59,564 nucleotides of DNA from Porogramme epimiltina (lineage: Eukaryota > Basidiomycota > Agaricomycetes > Polyporales > Polyporaceae), in the NCBI GenBank assembly GCA_900155495.1, contig FTLJ01000048.1, forward strand, positions 1 through 59,564, given 5' to 3'. Position numbers and translations under genes: made by a program. Under the pieces are notes generated by a model. It was given only the letters and a program-made list of their open reading frames with translations, searched no databases and was not told the DNA's origin. Position 1 is the first letter of the stretch; the number at the start of each line of letters is the position of its first letter. Of this stretch, positions 48,344-59,564 are shown one piece after another.

Positions 48344-50911
48344 TCACAAAATGGATGTGGATGATGCGGCCTCCTCCCGGCAGCTGAGACTAAAGCGCTG
48401 CAAGAGTAATGTGTCCCCACTCGGATTCAGCGGGCACACCGTGAAAGTCAGCGCGGCAGCAGCGCACTGCTGCGGCTGCTCCGCAGACAACCACAATGAC
48501 GGGATAGGCATCTCGACCGCGCGGTCGAATCGCCTCGGAGTGCCCTCTCCGCTGCCCTCTCCGCCTCCACCGAGCTGCGGCCACAGCTCGATGTGATCGT
48601 GTGCGCAGGAATGGCGTGCCTCAAAGGCTCGCAAAGCAAATACACGTCCGCGGACCCAGTCGTGGTCGATGTGGTCGATGTGGTCGTGCGCGTGGGTGGT
48701 TCCGTGGTGGCGGAAGCGGACGTGGGCCCAATGCGCCCCGGTGCCGGATCCAGGCCCGGGGCTCGGGGTGAGGCCGCCGCGGAGGTCAGGAGATGACGTT
48801 GGCGTTGGCGTCGGTGTGGTTCCTGTGTGTGCGCAGCGGCCAAGCGTCACGCAGACGTCTATACTTCGGCCATCGAGGCCACGTTTTCCGCGCGTTTTTA
48901 ATGAGAATTTGATCCTGATGGTTGTGGGGCTAGCGGTAGCTGCTGGTCCGGAAGGAGTATCCGCCCATACACCGACCAGCTGCTGACTCGCCTGAAACTC
49001 ACGTATCATCGACGGGGGAAATCGAAACGCAGGGGAGCGAACAGTGGCCAGGCGAGCAAGCGGTGTGAGAGATGGTGGGATGGTGACGGAGCGAAAGTCG
49101 GGGCGAGCCACGATGTAGACGCTCTTCCAGTGGGGTTTTAGTACGACAGAATCTGACCTCCTGATGCAAGTAATACGCGAGAGAGAAGTATCAAACTCGT
49201 CGAATCCAACGAAGTACTGGGGGCGATCCAGGGGAGTTCTGAGGTCTCTTTGGAAAAGATAGAGGCCGAGGATGACCCTCACGGGCGTGTCACCAGATTT
49301 TTGCGCGTGATCAGCTGAGCATGACAGAAGAGCTGCATAGCGGCCATTTCCCATCTGCACAAAAGGAAGATAGGCCAGTACGCCGTGTGGCGTAACGGAG
49401 AATGAGGGTATGTCAATAGAGAGAGATGTTTGAGCCGAAGTAGATTCGACAGGGCTACTGTCCTAAAGCAAAAATAGATGTTGAAGGCGGGGACTATTGT
49501 TATAATGGTTCGGACTCACTGTCATGCCGGCTTTCATTGGACCATCATACGTCATAGTCTCACAGTCTACGAAGGCAGAGGGAGAGGCCGCGAAGAGGTA
49601 GTGATGGTGTTTGGGTGTCGCCTTGATATCGCTGAAACGTACAGAAGCCACCAGAGACTTCCACTCTGCTTTCCCTTCGTCATAAACGATGCTTCCCCAA
49701 GCGAAAAGGGACCCGTCCGCAGATGTTTTCATAATCTCCTCTTGGAGGCGGTAGAACGCCTTGCGCCCTTCACCATAGAGAGCCGGCATGTTCACCCCAA
49801 AGATTCCCATCAACGAGTACGCTTCGTCCTCCGCCCGCGTTGTTTCGCGCGACGCCGCCCATGACATTCGTCGCGCAACACAGATGTCAGCGATGTCCTG
49901 TTCGAACCGTAGCACCTTCTCTGGAACGCGCGTAATGTCTGCAAGGAGAGGAGCGAGGTCCGCCTTTGTGCCGAGGAACGTCCAGTCCTTGGACATGAAA
50001 GCGATGACTTGAGGAGCTAGAAGTTCCTGGAGAGTCCACCCGCGACGATGCCACATGCTCTCGCGAAACTCGACCTCCCAACCAGGCCCTCCAGAGACGT
50101 CACGGAGGTACACGTAGCAGACGTTAGAGAGGGCGTAATAACGAAACATGGAGTTTATAGCCTCGGAGAGCTCGGCGCTGCTCGACTTGTCAATGCAGCA
50201 CACATCGGCCCAAGCCCAAGCATGGCCGTGTTCTTCCGCAAGGGAGCAGAATTTCCGGACCTTGGTGGGAACGAGGTCGCGTGGGTTTATGGGCAGAGGT
50301 GACTGAACAGGCCTATAATCCTGGGGAGGCTGGATTGGACTGATTTCTGACACCACGAAGTCACTATAGTCTCCAAGATGACCAGATGCGCTGACAGTCC
50401 GCGTTCTAATCGCAAGGTCGGCGCGCCGTCCAGATGACAGAAAGCGATGATGAGGGGCGTGGATGCGTTCACGCTTCTGTGGGGGCTGAGCCCTGTCGTC
50501 ATCGCTAGTAGCCACGCGCTCGTCCCAGCTTCTCCCACGACGTTTGTGGCCTGAGGGCGTTTTTGAGGGAAGTCCTGGCAGACGTTTTGGCGCTGTGCTG
50601 CGTCTAATGGAGGGGAGTATGTCCAACGAAGAGGACCAACTACTTGAATGTTGCAGCACCGGCGGGAGAACGTCGTCTTTGGGTGTGATGCTGCTTTCTT
50701 GGGATGCCCCCACAGTCTCGCTATCCCATTCTACAGCTTCTGGAGCTTCATCAGAGGTAGAACCTCTGAAACGAGAGTGTACTGCTTGAATTTCTTGATG
50801 TGTGGTTTCGTCTGTATCCCAGACATGTGACAGAATAGCATAGCCTCCAGGTACGTCTTCAGGGGAGTTGAAGTATGTGAGTTCCGCACTCGATGTGTTG
50901 AGCAACCACAT
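48344..50911 (-). CDS. HET-domain protein 2 (heterokaryon incompatibility)
   Basis: Exons (minus): 50911-49520 and 49462-48344; 836 residues. It starts MWLLNTSSAELTYFNSPEDV with GYAILSHVW, like HET1. A linker of about 130 residues (basic, Ser/Pro-rich, with KRRGRSWDE) interrupts the domain. It resumes at WAWADVCCIDKSSSAELSEA, then SMFRYYALSNVCYVYLRDV, RGWTLQELLAP and DEAYSLMGIFGVNMPALYGE. The C-terminal half matches HET1 in order (SFSVTPHGV, CAHDHIELW, DTLLLQRFSLS). The one-intron difference and lower G+C set it apart from HET1. A death-inducing allorecognition role is inferred from the family. The ATG at 50911 was chosen, matching the HET1 start. Confidence 0.92.
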
Positions 50912-51560
50912 CACACCTGCATGAGCAAGCGAATCAGCATAATGAATAAGTTGTGAGGACTGATTGAGTCGTACCGAACTACTGCACAGGAGGTGCTATT
51001 GATTCGTCGATAGCGAGCCGGGCTTTAGTGGATCATAATCAGGACTATGCAGCAGGGGGGAGTGGATGGAGTGAGACAAGGATAATTAAGGTATCTTGTG
51101 GGCCACGTAGACCCTGTCGCGCGTTGTCGTCAGGCAGAGTTACTGTAGGATGGAGGAAGAAAGTCAATGTTAAACCGCGTTTAACTTACTCTCAGTATTG
51201 CACAGCCCGCTTCGGGGGCTATCACGGCCCAATGATGCATAATGCATGTCGTGATTAAGTACCGGTAGCGGAGCGCCGGGTTAGGGAATTAAAGTCCTCA
51301 AATAATTAATACTAGTTAGTCCCCGATGCGGCGTGTGAAGAGATTTCCTCAGCCGTCTAGACCAAGCCCAACGGTGAGCGAAAAACTGGTCCACACGCCG
51401 TGGTGAAATGCGAAAGGAAGAGATCGACAAGATTATATTTACTACGATAGCAGGTGGATAGTACAACGAGAGCCAAGCATAGAGGGTTACACTATCTATG
51501 AAGATACAGCAGGCATATTTCCACAAACGCGCGAGGTGATACATGGGACAAGAAAAAGAC
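50912..51560. other. Intergenic region between HET2 and the priB-like gene
   Basis: It is comparatively A+T-rich (especially 51000-51500). It holds the HET2 promoter and the 3' flank of the priB-like gene. No gene, RNA or repeat is recognised. Confidence 0.45.
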
Positions 51561-54500
51561 CTAGCTATTAGTGACCCCCAAGTCCGAAGAGAAGCGCATG
51601 TTGACGTCGCTGTCCGGTTGCATAGCGTCCATCCAGTTGAATCCTGTGTAACGACGCATGAGTCAGAGTATAAGAATGTCAATATAACGATAACTTGCCT
51701 GGCATAATGATGGACCACGGCGTCGAAGAAAGAGACTGTTGCATTGACTGTAATATGTCCGCATCGAAAGGCAATGGGGGCGAGCAGAGCTCCGCGGCGT
51801 TGACGGGCTGGGTACCGAAATGTTCCGTATATTGGATCCCTAGTCCGTCGAACATCTGAGAGTCGTCGGCGGATGCAGGATCCATGCGCTGGCCGGGTTG
51901 TGGGGAAGGCGGCGAAATCTCCACTGGCGGGATGGGGGATTCTAGCCCCTGTCCAGCGACAGAATCGGCTTCTTCAGGAGAGAGTCGCTGAGTGCGCTTG
52001 AGTAAGGTCGGGGAGTGGTCGACGCCGGCTTGCGGCATCTCGAGGAGGCCCCTGAGGAAGCGCGAGTACATCATTGGGCCATGCCGCTCGTCGATTGCGA
52101 TGTCGGAAGAACCGAGGAACTCAGCGACATCCTCTACCATAGTTCGCATCTCTAGACGAGTTTCGCGCGGAATGAAGTCAACATAGCGAGGATGCAAAAG
52201 CTTGTAACGTCGCGATTTAGTACCTTACGAGATCGAGAGCTGAAGATAAACTCACCTTGATAAGGAATGCACATGTAAATGTTACGAATACACACTCGGC
52301 GTCAGGTCCATGCCTCAAGAAGATGCCTTCATGTCCAGTTAGCCGACATCTTAGTACTCGAGAGACCGACTTACGCATATCTGGGGCACCAATCTCATCG
52401 AGCAGTGTTCTAATAAGTACTTTGGACGCTTTGAAGCACTAGGGTGATTATGAGCAAAAGTCTACAAACAAAATTCAAACACCACATACCCGCCAGAAGA
52501 ATGCATCATCCGGTCGTCCGGAGGTGGTGCGGCCGTAGACGTGGACGAACACAAACGAGAGTACAGCCATCCGCGCGTACGACATTGCAAGCTTTAGGAG
52601 ACTAGTCCGGAACTTCGCGGATGGAATCTGACAATTCTCCTCGCGGATGCGCTCCTGCCACGTATCCCAGAGCTTCTCAAGTTTATCGTCGGTCTTCATG
52701 GCCTCTACAACAATGTCGATTTTCTGACCAAATGTCAGAATTGTACCAAGAGACGAAGAGAGTGCAACATTACTGACCTTGTTCAACCCCACAGGGTGCT
52801 CAGGATCGCTGAAGATGGTGAGGCGGTAATCCGCGAGGATCTTCAGTTCGGCATTATACCCGCACAAATGGACGTCGAAGCCCGGTATATTGAACAAAGA
52901 GCTCTTATAGAAGAACTGCGAGTGCGTGGCGATGTAGTCCATGTTGTTTATGATCGGACTCTTGCCGTATTGTGACGACATCGACCGGTCCACGTTGTAA
53001 CAGTTCAGCCAAATCCGTGTCCTGTTGAGAATCTCGCGCGCGTGCATCTCATTTGTCGGCTCGAGCGTGTTCGGATGATGCATATTCAGATCCGTCGCCA
53101 TCCTGCGGAACGGGAGTTAGCATAGCCCACCCTAACACAGTATGAACACTCACCTTATCGCGAGTCCCAAATATACCCAACACCGATCTTCCTCCCATCT
53201 CCGGGCGGGGACCGGGTACACGCTAAGCAAGATGTATGCTACCACAGATTCGACACTCTTCTGGCCGCCAATCAACGTGGAGCCTGCGGCCAATCGTGCG
53301 CAGTTCATGGCCTGCTGATATAGACTCGGCCGTTCGGAGTAAAATCTTGAGCATATTCCACAAACTGGAAATCCATTAAGTATTTCCCAACAACGTCGAG
53401 TATTCCGAGAGGTACTCACTGACGGTAAACAAGAAGGGACTCCGCCAGTAAGTCTTCTGCGAGCTATACAACACAGGATCCAAGAGAGACATAGACGGAT
53501 TGATATAGTCGAAATATCTGCAGAAAGGTGGTTAACGACGGGTGCGATGCAGCGCAAAGCACACTTACATCTTGAAAAGCTTCTCGACTTCCGATGGGCT
53601 TATCAAACCACTGCGCAGAATATATGGTGTTTGATGTTGCGCATACATGATCGGACGATTGGGTCCCGGGCCTGCGAGGGCACGTCAGACACCTGCCGAG
53701 GGTCATCAGAATGCACTCACTCGTAGCACGGAAATAATCCTCGTTCGCCACCCCGTATTCCTCGTCGTCCGCGGTGCTGACGCTGCGGCTGCGGCTCGAC
53801 TGACGGCTGCGGGACTTGCGCAGGCTCATGTTCGCGAGCAACCCGATCGGCGCCGCCTCGTTTGGCAGGATCGCGAGCTTCTCCCGCCCCGCGCCCGTGC
53901 GGCTCTTCTTCCTGCGCGAGCTCTGCGTGTTGCTGCTCGATGCGTCATCCTTGAGGAGCGGCGGCTTGCCCGGTGCCTCCACGGTCGCTACGGTCGCCAC
54001 GCTCGCAGGGCGTGTGCGCCCGCGTGGCGGGTCTGCCTGTTGTTGTTGCTGCTGCTGCTGCTGCTGCATGCGCGCGTCGACGTCCTGGACCCCGACGTGG
54101 AAGTCGCTCCGCGCGTCGTCTGCGTCGTCCCACGGCCCGCCCTCTTCACTGCCCTCACTGCTACTATCCCTGAACCCGAGCACGTCCTCACCGAGCAAGT
54201 CCTTCGTCACGCTCGGCCCGCCCATGCTGATGTACCCGCCGAACGCCTCGATCGACTCGCGCGCCTTCGCGATCCAGTCGAGCACGTCCGGCTTCGTGAT
54301 GAGGTCGCTCGCCGGCTCCGGCGTGCCGAACTCGGACGCGGTGAGCTCGCTCGTGCACGCGGAGACGCTCGACTGGTGGTCTCCGGTAGACACGGACTGT
54401 GGCGGCGATGGTGCGGCGCCGGCCTGGCCTTCGCCCGCGCCGGCGGCCTTAGCGTTGGCTCGCTTGTTGGCCTCCTCGAGCTGCTTCATGAGCTCCTCGA

Positions 54501-55659
54501 TCTTCGCCGCTTGTTCGCGAATCTGACCCAGGAGCAGGTCCCGGCGGCTGTGTGCACAAGGTTCAGTGAGCCCGTTCCCGCGCGCCGTCGTATAGGCAGG
54601 AAAGGCACGTACGGCGGTGCCCGGCGTTTCTTCCGGCCGGGGATGACGCACTCGTGCGCGCCGTTGAGGCAGCGTTTACAAATGTCGGAGTCTCCCTTGA
54701 ATTCGCATTTGACCTGTCAATGGAACAGTGTGAGACGTGCGGAACGGAAAACGGAGGTCCGACTGTGCGCGCACCTTGAGCCCTTTGCAACGCGCGCAGG
54801 CACCGGGGCTGCGGCCGTTCGACGATGTGGATGAGCAACGGACTCGTGAGGGAATGTGGCGGCAAGCTTACGGTTTGTGGGGTTTCGCGCTGTCTCCCTT
54901 CGCCTGCGCTCCGCCCTCTTCTGGCGCGTCCCCGTCGACGGAAGACGTATCTCCCTCCGCGTCGTCAAGCGCACGCATACGCTTGGCCGCGTGAGGAGCC
55001 CCGGAACTTTGATCGTGGTACGGCAGCCCCGTCTGCGTGCCCATCCCGAAGCCTGCGGCGGAGCCAAAATTGGGAGTGATAGGCGACGGAACGTTCGAGT
55101 AAACTGGTCCCCGTTGGACGTCGCCCTGGAACGAGCGCATGGTCGGCGTCAAGCCGGGGTTCTGCTGCCCGAGCGCGAGACCTTGAGCCTGGCCGTACGT
55201 GAACGCGGAAGGGTCGTCGGGGTAGTAGGGGGAGCTGGGCATGGACTGGTTGGACTCGCCGAAGTTCATGTTGGGGAAATTGCCCTGCCCGCGCTGTGTC
55301 CCGGTGAACGCCCCGTCCTGGTTGTCCGGGAAGAACTGCCCACTACCGTACGCCTGATTGAACTGGTGCGACTGGGGGTCGGAGAAGGTGAACATGTAGT
55401 TCCCCGTGTTGCCGAACTGCTCCCTCTGGTCCATGTTGTTCATGAGAAAGTCTGGGGCCTGTTGTTGCTGCTGCTGTTGGCGGAGGCGGCTCATGTTCGG
55501 CGGTGGCTGAAGCTGGCCCTGGAGAATGTCAAAGCGGGATGGGTCGAGGTCATACTCGTTCTCGAGCTGGAGAGGCTGTGTCTGGAACGAGTCGTGATTC
55601 TGTGGCCAGTCAACGTCGAGGAACTGAGGGTGAGGCGGATGAGAAGGGTGGTGTGCCAT
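51561..55659 (-). CDS. priB: Zn2Cys6 transcription factor, priB-like
   Basis: Thirteen exons (minus): 55659-54872, 54808-54775, 54713-54613, 54547-53721, 53671-53569, 53517-53420, 53364-53154, 53102-52778, 52723-52490, 52438-52375, 52326-52256, 52200-51699, 51643-51561; 1146 residues. A disordered Gln/Pro-rich N-terminus precedes the Zn cluster CARCKGLKVKC...ICKRCLNGAHEC (C267-C296, spacing 2-6-8-2-6). A coiled coil follows (GQIREQAAKIEELMKQLEEA). A middle region (AARLAAGSTL..., SVESVVAYILLSVYPVPARR, WEEDRCWVYLGLAIRMATDL) is the fungal-specific TF domain. Family resemblance is to Lentinula priB, expressed in fruiting primordia. Two polyglutamine tracts and a GC-AG donor at the last intron (51698) are noted. 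It binds CGG-type sites by family, but its targets are unknown. Confidence 0.9.
54037..54067 (-). repeat. Polyglutamine-coding trinucleotide repeat
   Basis: A CAG/CAA run on the minus strand encodes ten Gln in the priB-like factor (DARMQQQQ...). A shorter Gln tract lies near 55470. Such tracts vary in length between strains. Confidence 0.85.
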
Positions 55660-57826
55660 GGTGCCGTGAGGCGAAGATCTTAGAATGCAGTGCGCCGATG
55701 TCCAGGAGAGAGGTGGGGTGTGATAGAGGGTCGTTGATCACAGATCCAAAGTACCAGGTGTCGTGATCTGTAAAGGATAAGACGATCGTTGGTTGTGAGT
55801 TGATTCCGCGGTTGAGTGGAAAGATCGTACGCACGTAATGACAGCCACTGACTGAGTACGGCCTATGCCATACGAGAGGGTAGGTGTACCCGCCAAAGGT
55901 CTCCAGCGGTCGGGATAACAAGAGGCTATGTATACAGAGCACTGAGGGAGGGGACGGCCAGAGAATGGGGTCAAGATGCGTTCGAGGGAAAGGTCGGCTC
56001 AGAAGAGACGGCGGCTGCGTATGGTGGGGGTAGATTGACGCCCATGTATCTGGGTCACTTACCCGTGCCTGCGCATTGAGCGTGCACCGATCACAACCCT
56101 CACCGTGGAAGACCAGGGCCAGGCACACCCTCGGTGGCCAAGAGCCCCAGAGCAAAGCAGCTGGCGTCGAAAGACGGAGGCATGGGGGTCGTTGGTCACA
56201 TTGAAGTAAGCATTGGATAGAAGAGCGTGACAGTAGTAATGAATCGGGCGATTAACGAAATACCCGATAAGCTACAAACAATGTTATGCGCAGTGGGGAG
56301 GAAACCTCCTCGTGTTTAACTACTAAGTAGAGTTTGCTATTATTGGGGTGGACTTGGAGTAAGTTGGCTCCTCGGGCTGACAACGGCAGGATACTTCCAA
56401 GATTCTTCAATCTTCTTGGGGACATGACGTCACCGACAAACGATTAGACCAACTTCTTGATGAGTAATGAATGTGAGCAAACTAGGTACATCCAACTCTG
56501 TCCGAGGAACGTTTTGCCACCAATGCGTGCATATCCTCACATGAGAACTCCCGGCTGCAGTGAAGGAATAGATATAATAAATCTACTAGGGGTACCTGTC
56601 TCATACTCTCGAGCGTCACGCTAAGCTTTGAACTCTCGGGTCACTGCAACAATGGGTACGTGAGGTAGCTTATGCCCGGTGGCTCGGCATATTTTTCGCC
56701 AAATACATCAATGCAAATGAGGTGGCCAACAATCCGACGTCAGGACGGTGAACCAGCCATCCGAGCAGAGGCTTTAAGTTCCGCTTGCCAGCGGGTAAGC
56801 GGCCTCGAATCAAGGTTTGTGTTCTAGGCCGGCCAAGGCACATATGTTAGACACCATAATCAGGAAAGAACAAACAAACCATGTCGAGGAATCGGAGGGG
56901 AATCCGATCACGCTTGATACCCCTCGGCGGCGGTGCGCATCGCTCGTAGCAGGTTCATCAACAAAAGGCTGGTGGTCGGAAATCTGCCATCCATCTTCCC
57001 AGCAAAAGTGGCCTAGAGGTATGCTCAAGTGGAGCATCGGGTACCGTCGCCCACAATGCGCAGTCCGCAAGGCAGAGAAGTCGGGTGAGGAAGGCTCGCC
57101 ACGAGGAGGAGACTTGAGCAACGTATTTTGGGTGCAGCGCACGGCGCCTTTAACGTACGGTGGCCGGCATCGGACAGGTTGTGATGATCAGTCTTGTGTA
57201 TGGCCCCCCGTCAAGGAGTGTTTGCCCTTGATGTATCGCGCTGGCGCCGTGTCAGCTCATGCCTGGCGCGGCTCGGTGCAGGCCGTCAAACATGGGATAG
57301 AGCAGAAGACACGGGCACGCAGGTGGGTGTCAAGGAGGATACGGCGCAAGGAGAAGCAGGAGGACGCCGACGGCCCCTGGGCGGCGAGGCGGGGCAAGAG
57401 CGGGACGCATGGGCCGGGCGGGGGACAAGCGAAGATGCCGACGGCGGCAGTTACCAATTCCACGCGCGCGCCTGTGAGCGCCTTTCTGAATGGCCATTTG
57501 TGATGGGAACCTGGTCCTCCGTTCTCCCTCCTCCTCCCGCCTCCCGTCGACCAAGACGACGCAGACATCCCAGGCGCACCTCGCCTCCCCGGGCTGTCTC
57601 CTCGTCCCCCTTCCGCCAGGTTCGTCCTCTACCTCCACCTCCGCCTCTATCCACCCAACACCGCCCTTCCTCCCATCGCGTGATCGAAACATTCAACTAA
57701 TTACGTCCCCGCTTCTCAGCTCATACTTCAAGTCTCTAATCATCGCCCGCCCTCTGACGGGTCCGCTCCTTCGTCGCTCTTTACCCCACCCCACCCCCAT
57801 CCTGTCTCCGTTCTCCTTTCTTTCTC
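55660..57826. promoter_or_regulatory. Long regulatory region between divergent genes
   Basis: Two kilobases separate the divergent starts of the priB-like factor and the NPF-motif membrane protein. The middle (56200-56800) is A+T-rich with no open gene. The right end (57500-57820) is a C/T-rich leader. Minus-strand open frames near 55660-56150 have no domain and are not called. A promoter this long fits a developmentally regulated transcription factor. Confidence 0.45.
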
Positions 57827-59269
57827 ATGCACATCTATCCGAACCGTCATGCCCGCCGGGACCCCCAAACAACCGCTGGTCTCAGCGATGCTAGCCTGAC
57901 GGTCAATGACGACTCTGCCACGACGGGCAGCCTCCTCGTCAACAGCGCCGCGTCTGGGAGCGGCGCAGAGGCGACTGCCCCGCCCCTTGTGTCAGGTTCC
58001 AACATTGTCATTACTTCGACTCCGACGTCCACATCGTCGCCAACCACGTCCCCGTCGACTGCCGCCGATGCCGCCACCGCGTCCACGAGCTCTTCCAGCC
58101 TTCCTCTCGGCACCGTAATTGGAGCGTGCGTCGGTGCGTTTGTCGGCCTAGCGATCCTCGTTTGCATCTTCCTCGCTTGGTACAAGCGGTCGACGGACAA
58201 GATGTCCTCCTCGGAGCGGAGGAACGCTGCCGGCCAAGCCAAGCAACAGCGCGAACGCGCTCGGTCCTTCCAACAGCTCGGCGAATCCGAGAAGGCGCAA
58301 GGAGGCGTCCCGCCCCCACCCCAGTCGCCCACCTCGCGCGACATGCAGGAGTCGGACGAAAAGAACTTCTCCATGTTCAAGAAGTCGCCGAGCGTGCGGA
58401 CCGCGTACACCACCAAGACCAACACGGACGAGTACGACCTCCCCAAGCTCGAGTTCTCCAAGTACCACCCCACCCTCGCGGAGGAGCTCGCGCTCGAGAA
58501 CCCCGACAAGCCGTTCGCCGCCGCCGCGGAGGTCGCGCGGCAAAACAGCGGCGTCTCGTGGGACGGCCAGACGCTCGGTGACGATTCCTTCCTCTCGATG
58601 CGCTCCGTCCGCGCCGAGTCCGGCGCGATGTCCCCCACGATGGTCATGGCCAAGATGACGCCCCCCGCGACCGCGTCCGCGCTGCACCGGTGGGAGTCCG
58701 CCGAGGTGCTCAACACGGACGACGAGATCGCCGCGGCCGCGGCCGCCGCATCCGCAGCGCCCGTCTCTCGGAACCCCTTCGTGGACATGATTGAGGAGGA
58801 GCCGCGCGCGCGGAGCAACAACCCGTTCTTCAACGCCAGGGACATGAGCACCAACCGCCACAGCCGCCATCGCAGCCGCAGCAACAGCCGCACGAGCCGC
58901 GCCCAGTCCCTCGTCCGCCCCGACACCCAGCCGGGCATCACGCCCTCCCTGAACCCCTTCCTCGACCTCCAGGAGACCATGCCCACCGCCGCCTTCGTCG
59001 ACATGCCGAACGCCGACGCGATCACCATCACCGGCACGAGCAAGTCGTCCGTCCCCAGCGTCGCGAGCTCCTCCGCGTTCGGCAGCGAGCGCGCGATGGC
59101 GTCGCTCATCGCCGCGCTGGACCTCTCCAAGGAGGAGGTCGAGCAGCGCCTCCGCGTCGTCTCGATGCAGGGCTCGACGTACTCGGCCTACTCGAACGAC
59201 GAGCCCGACATGGCGACTGTGCGCGAGTTCCCAATGCCCCCCGGCGCGACCGCGCCCTACACGCCCTAA
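57827..59269 (+). CDS. Single-pass membrane protein with three NPF motifs
   Basis: Single-exon frame of 480 residues. A Ser/Thr-rich segment (about 21-93, VNSAASGSGAE..., STPTSTSSPTTSPS) lies before one membrane span (LPLGTVIGACVGAFVGLAILVCIFLAW, about 93-118) and a YKR stop-transfer. The tail of 360 residues is disordered, with the stretch DEYDLPKLEFSKYHPTLAEE, an Ala run and an RS-like block (RHSRHRSRSNSRTSR). It contains three NPF motifs (N316, N332, N376), each followed by acidic or hydrophobic residues, the signature bound by EH-domain endocytic proteins. The Ser/Thr-rich ectodomain resembles sensor-type or mucin-like fungal surface proteins. There is no convincing signal peptide in this frame, so an upstream exon or signal-anchor topology is possible. 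Family unknown. Confidence 0.75.
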   Translation: MHIYPNRHARRDPQTTAGLSDASLTVNDDSATTGSLLVNSAASGSGAEATAPPLVSGSNIVITSTPTSTSSPTTSPSTAADAATASTSSSSLPLGTVIGACVGAFVGLAILVCIFLAWYKRSTDKMSSSERRNAAGQAKQQRERARSFQQLGESEKAQGGVPPPPQSPTSRDMQESDEKNFSMFKKSPSVRTAYTTKTNTDEYDLPKLEFSKYHPTLAEELALENPDKPFAAAAEVARQNSGVSWDGQTLGDDSFLSMRSVRAESGAMSPTMVMAKMTPPATASALHRWESAEVLNTDDEIAAAAAAASAAPVSRNPFVDMIEEEPRARSNNPFFNARDMSTNRHSRHRSRSNSRTSRAQSLVRPDTQPGITPSLNPFLDLQETMPTAAFVDMPNADAITITGTSKSSVPSVASSSAFGSERAMASLIAALDLSKEEVEQRLRVVSMQGSTYSAYSNDEPDMATVREFPMPPGATAPYTP

Positions 59270-59564
59270 GGCGGCGCCGCCGCCACCCCCTTCCCGCTGC
59301 GACCGCCCCGACCCGACCTGAGCCGTGCGCGAGCGCGTGCGCCGCCGTCCCTTCCTTGTTCCGCCGTGCTAGACGCCCCTTGCTTGCCTTAGCGATACTT
59401 ATTCGAGTCCGGATGCACTCGTCCTGTTCTCCCGCCCTCGCTGCCCACGATGTACGTGACACCGGGTCATGATCATTGATTTGTTGACGCCCCTCCCCCC
59501 TCTCCCCCAACCTATCCCACCCCACCCCTCCGCCGGTTGTTTATTCCCGCAGGCACCCGCGCAC

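Noticed and set aside
57847..59130. 427-codon minus-strand frame opposite the NPF-motif protein
   Set aside because: Its composition is that of reversed Ala/Ser/Pro-rich coding sequence and no motif is seen; the plus frame has a clear membrane span and NPF motifs.

Overview
This is a gene-dense nuclear segment from a basidiomycete, most likely a wood-decay agaricomycete of the Polyporales type. The genes are broken by many 45-70 nt GT-AG introns. The segment carries a CYP51 with a basidiomycete N-terminus, a priB-like Zn2Cys6 factor, HET-domain proteins and a secreted class II manganese peroxidase, the signature of a white-rot fungus. I see no bacterial operon, CRISPR array, provirus or intact transposon.

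Left part (0-14.6 kb): a convergent inverted pair of intron-bearing tRNA-Tyr genes; a small single-exon protein with a mitochondrial-type leader; a casein kinase I of the membrane-anchored YCK type (minus); a 3-kb stretch without a convincing gene; a FrnE-like DSBA thioredoxin-fold protein; a six-span FRAG1/DRAM/Sfk1 membrane protein; and VPS51 of the GARP/VFT tethering complex.

Middle (14.8-31.3 kb): a DUF427 protein (minus); a long disordered nuclear protein with three SUMO-interaction-like motifs; a PPR-like mitochondrial protein (minus); ribosomal protein P0; a HEN1-type small-RNA 2'-O-methyltransferase; V-ATPase subunit e (VMA9, minus); a doubtful three-exon orphan gene in an A+T-richer island; and ERG11/CYP51 (minus).

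Right part (32-59.3 kb): two paralogous HET-domain genes in opposite orientation (32.2 kb plus, 50.9 kb minus) enclose a 14-kb block with a short-type manganese peroxidase (minus), a C3HC/Rsm1 zinc-finger protein (minus), an STK16/Env7 kinase, a nucleolar-type C2H2 protein (minus) and a mitochondrial RNase II. Beyond them lie the priB-like regulator (minus) and a single-pass membrane protein whose tail has three NPF motifs.

Most genes are housekeeping: translation (P0, tRNA-Tyr), endomembrane traffic and acidification (VPS51, VMA9, Env7-like, NPF protein), mitochondrial RNA handling (PPR-like, RNase II) and sterol synthesis (ERG11). The accessory layer is the peroxidase, the HET pair and the orphan gene. 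Exon boundaries were read by eye from splice consensus, frame and family conservation. I saw no clear undescribed multi-gene system; the best leads are the orphan gene at 28.1-29.0 kb, the SIM-rich protein, the NPF protein and the HET pair.
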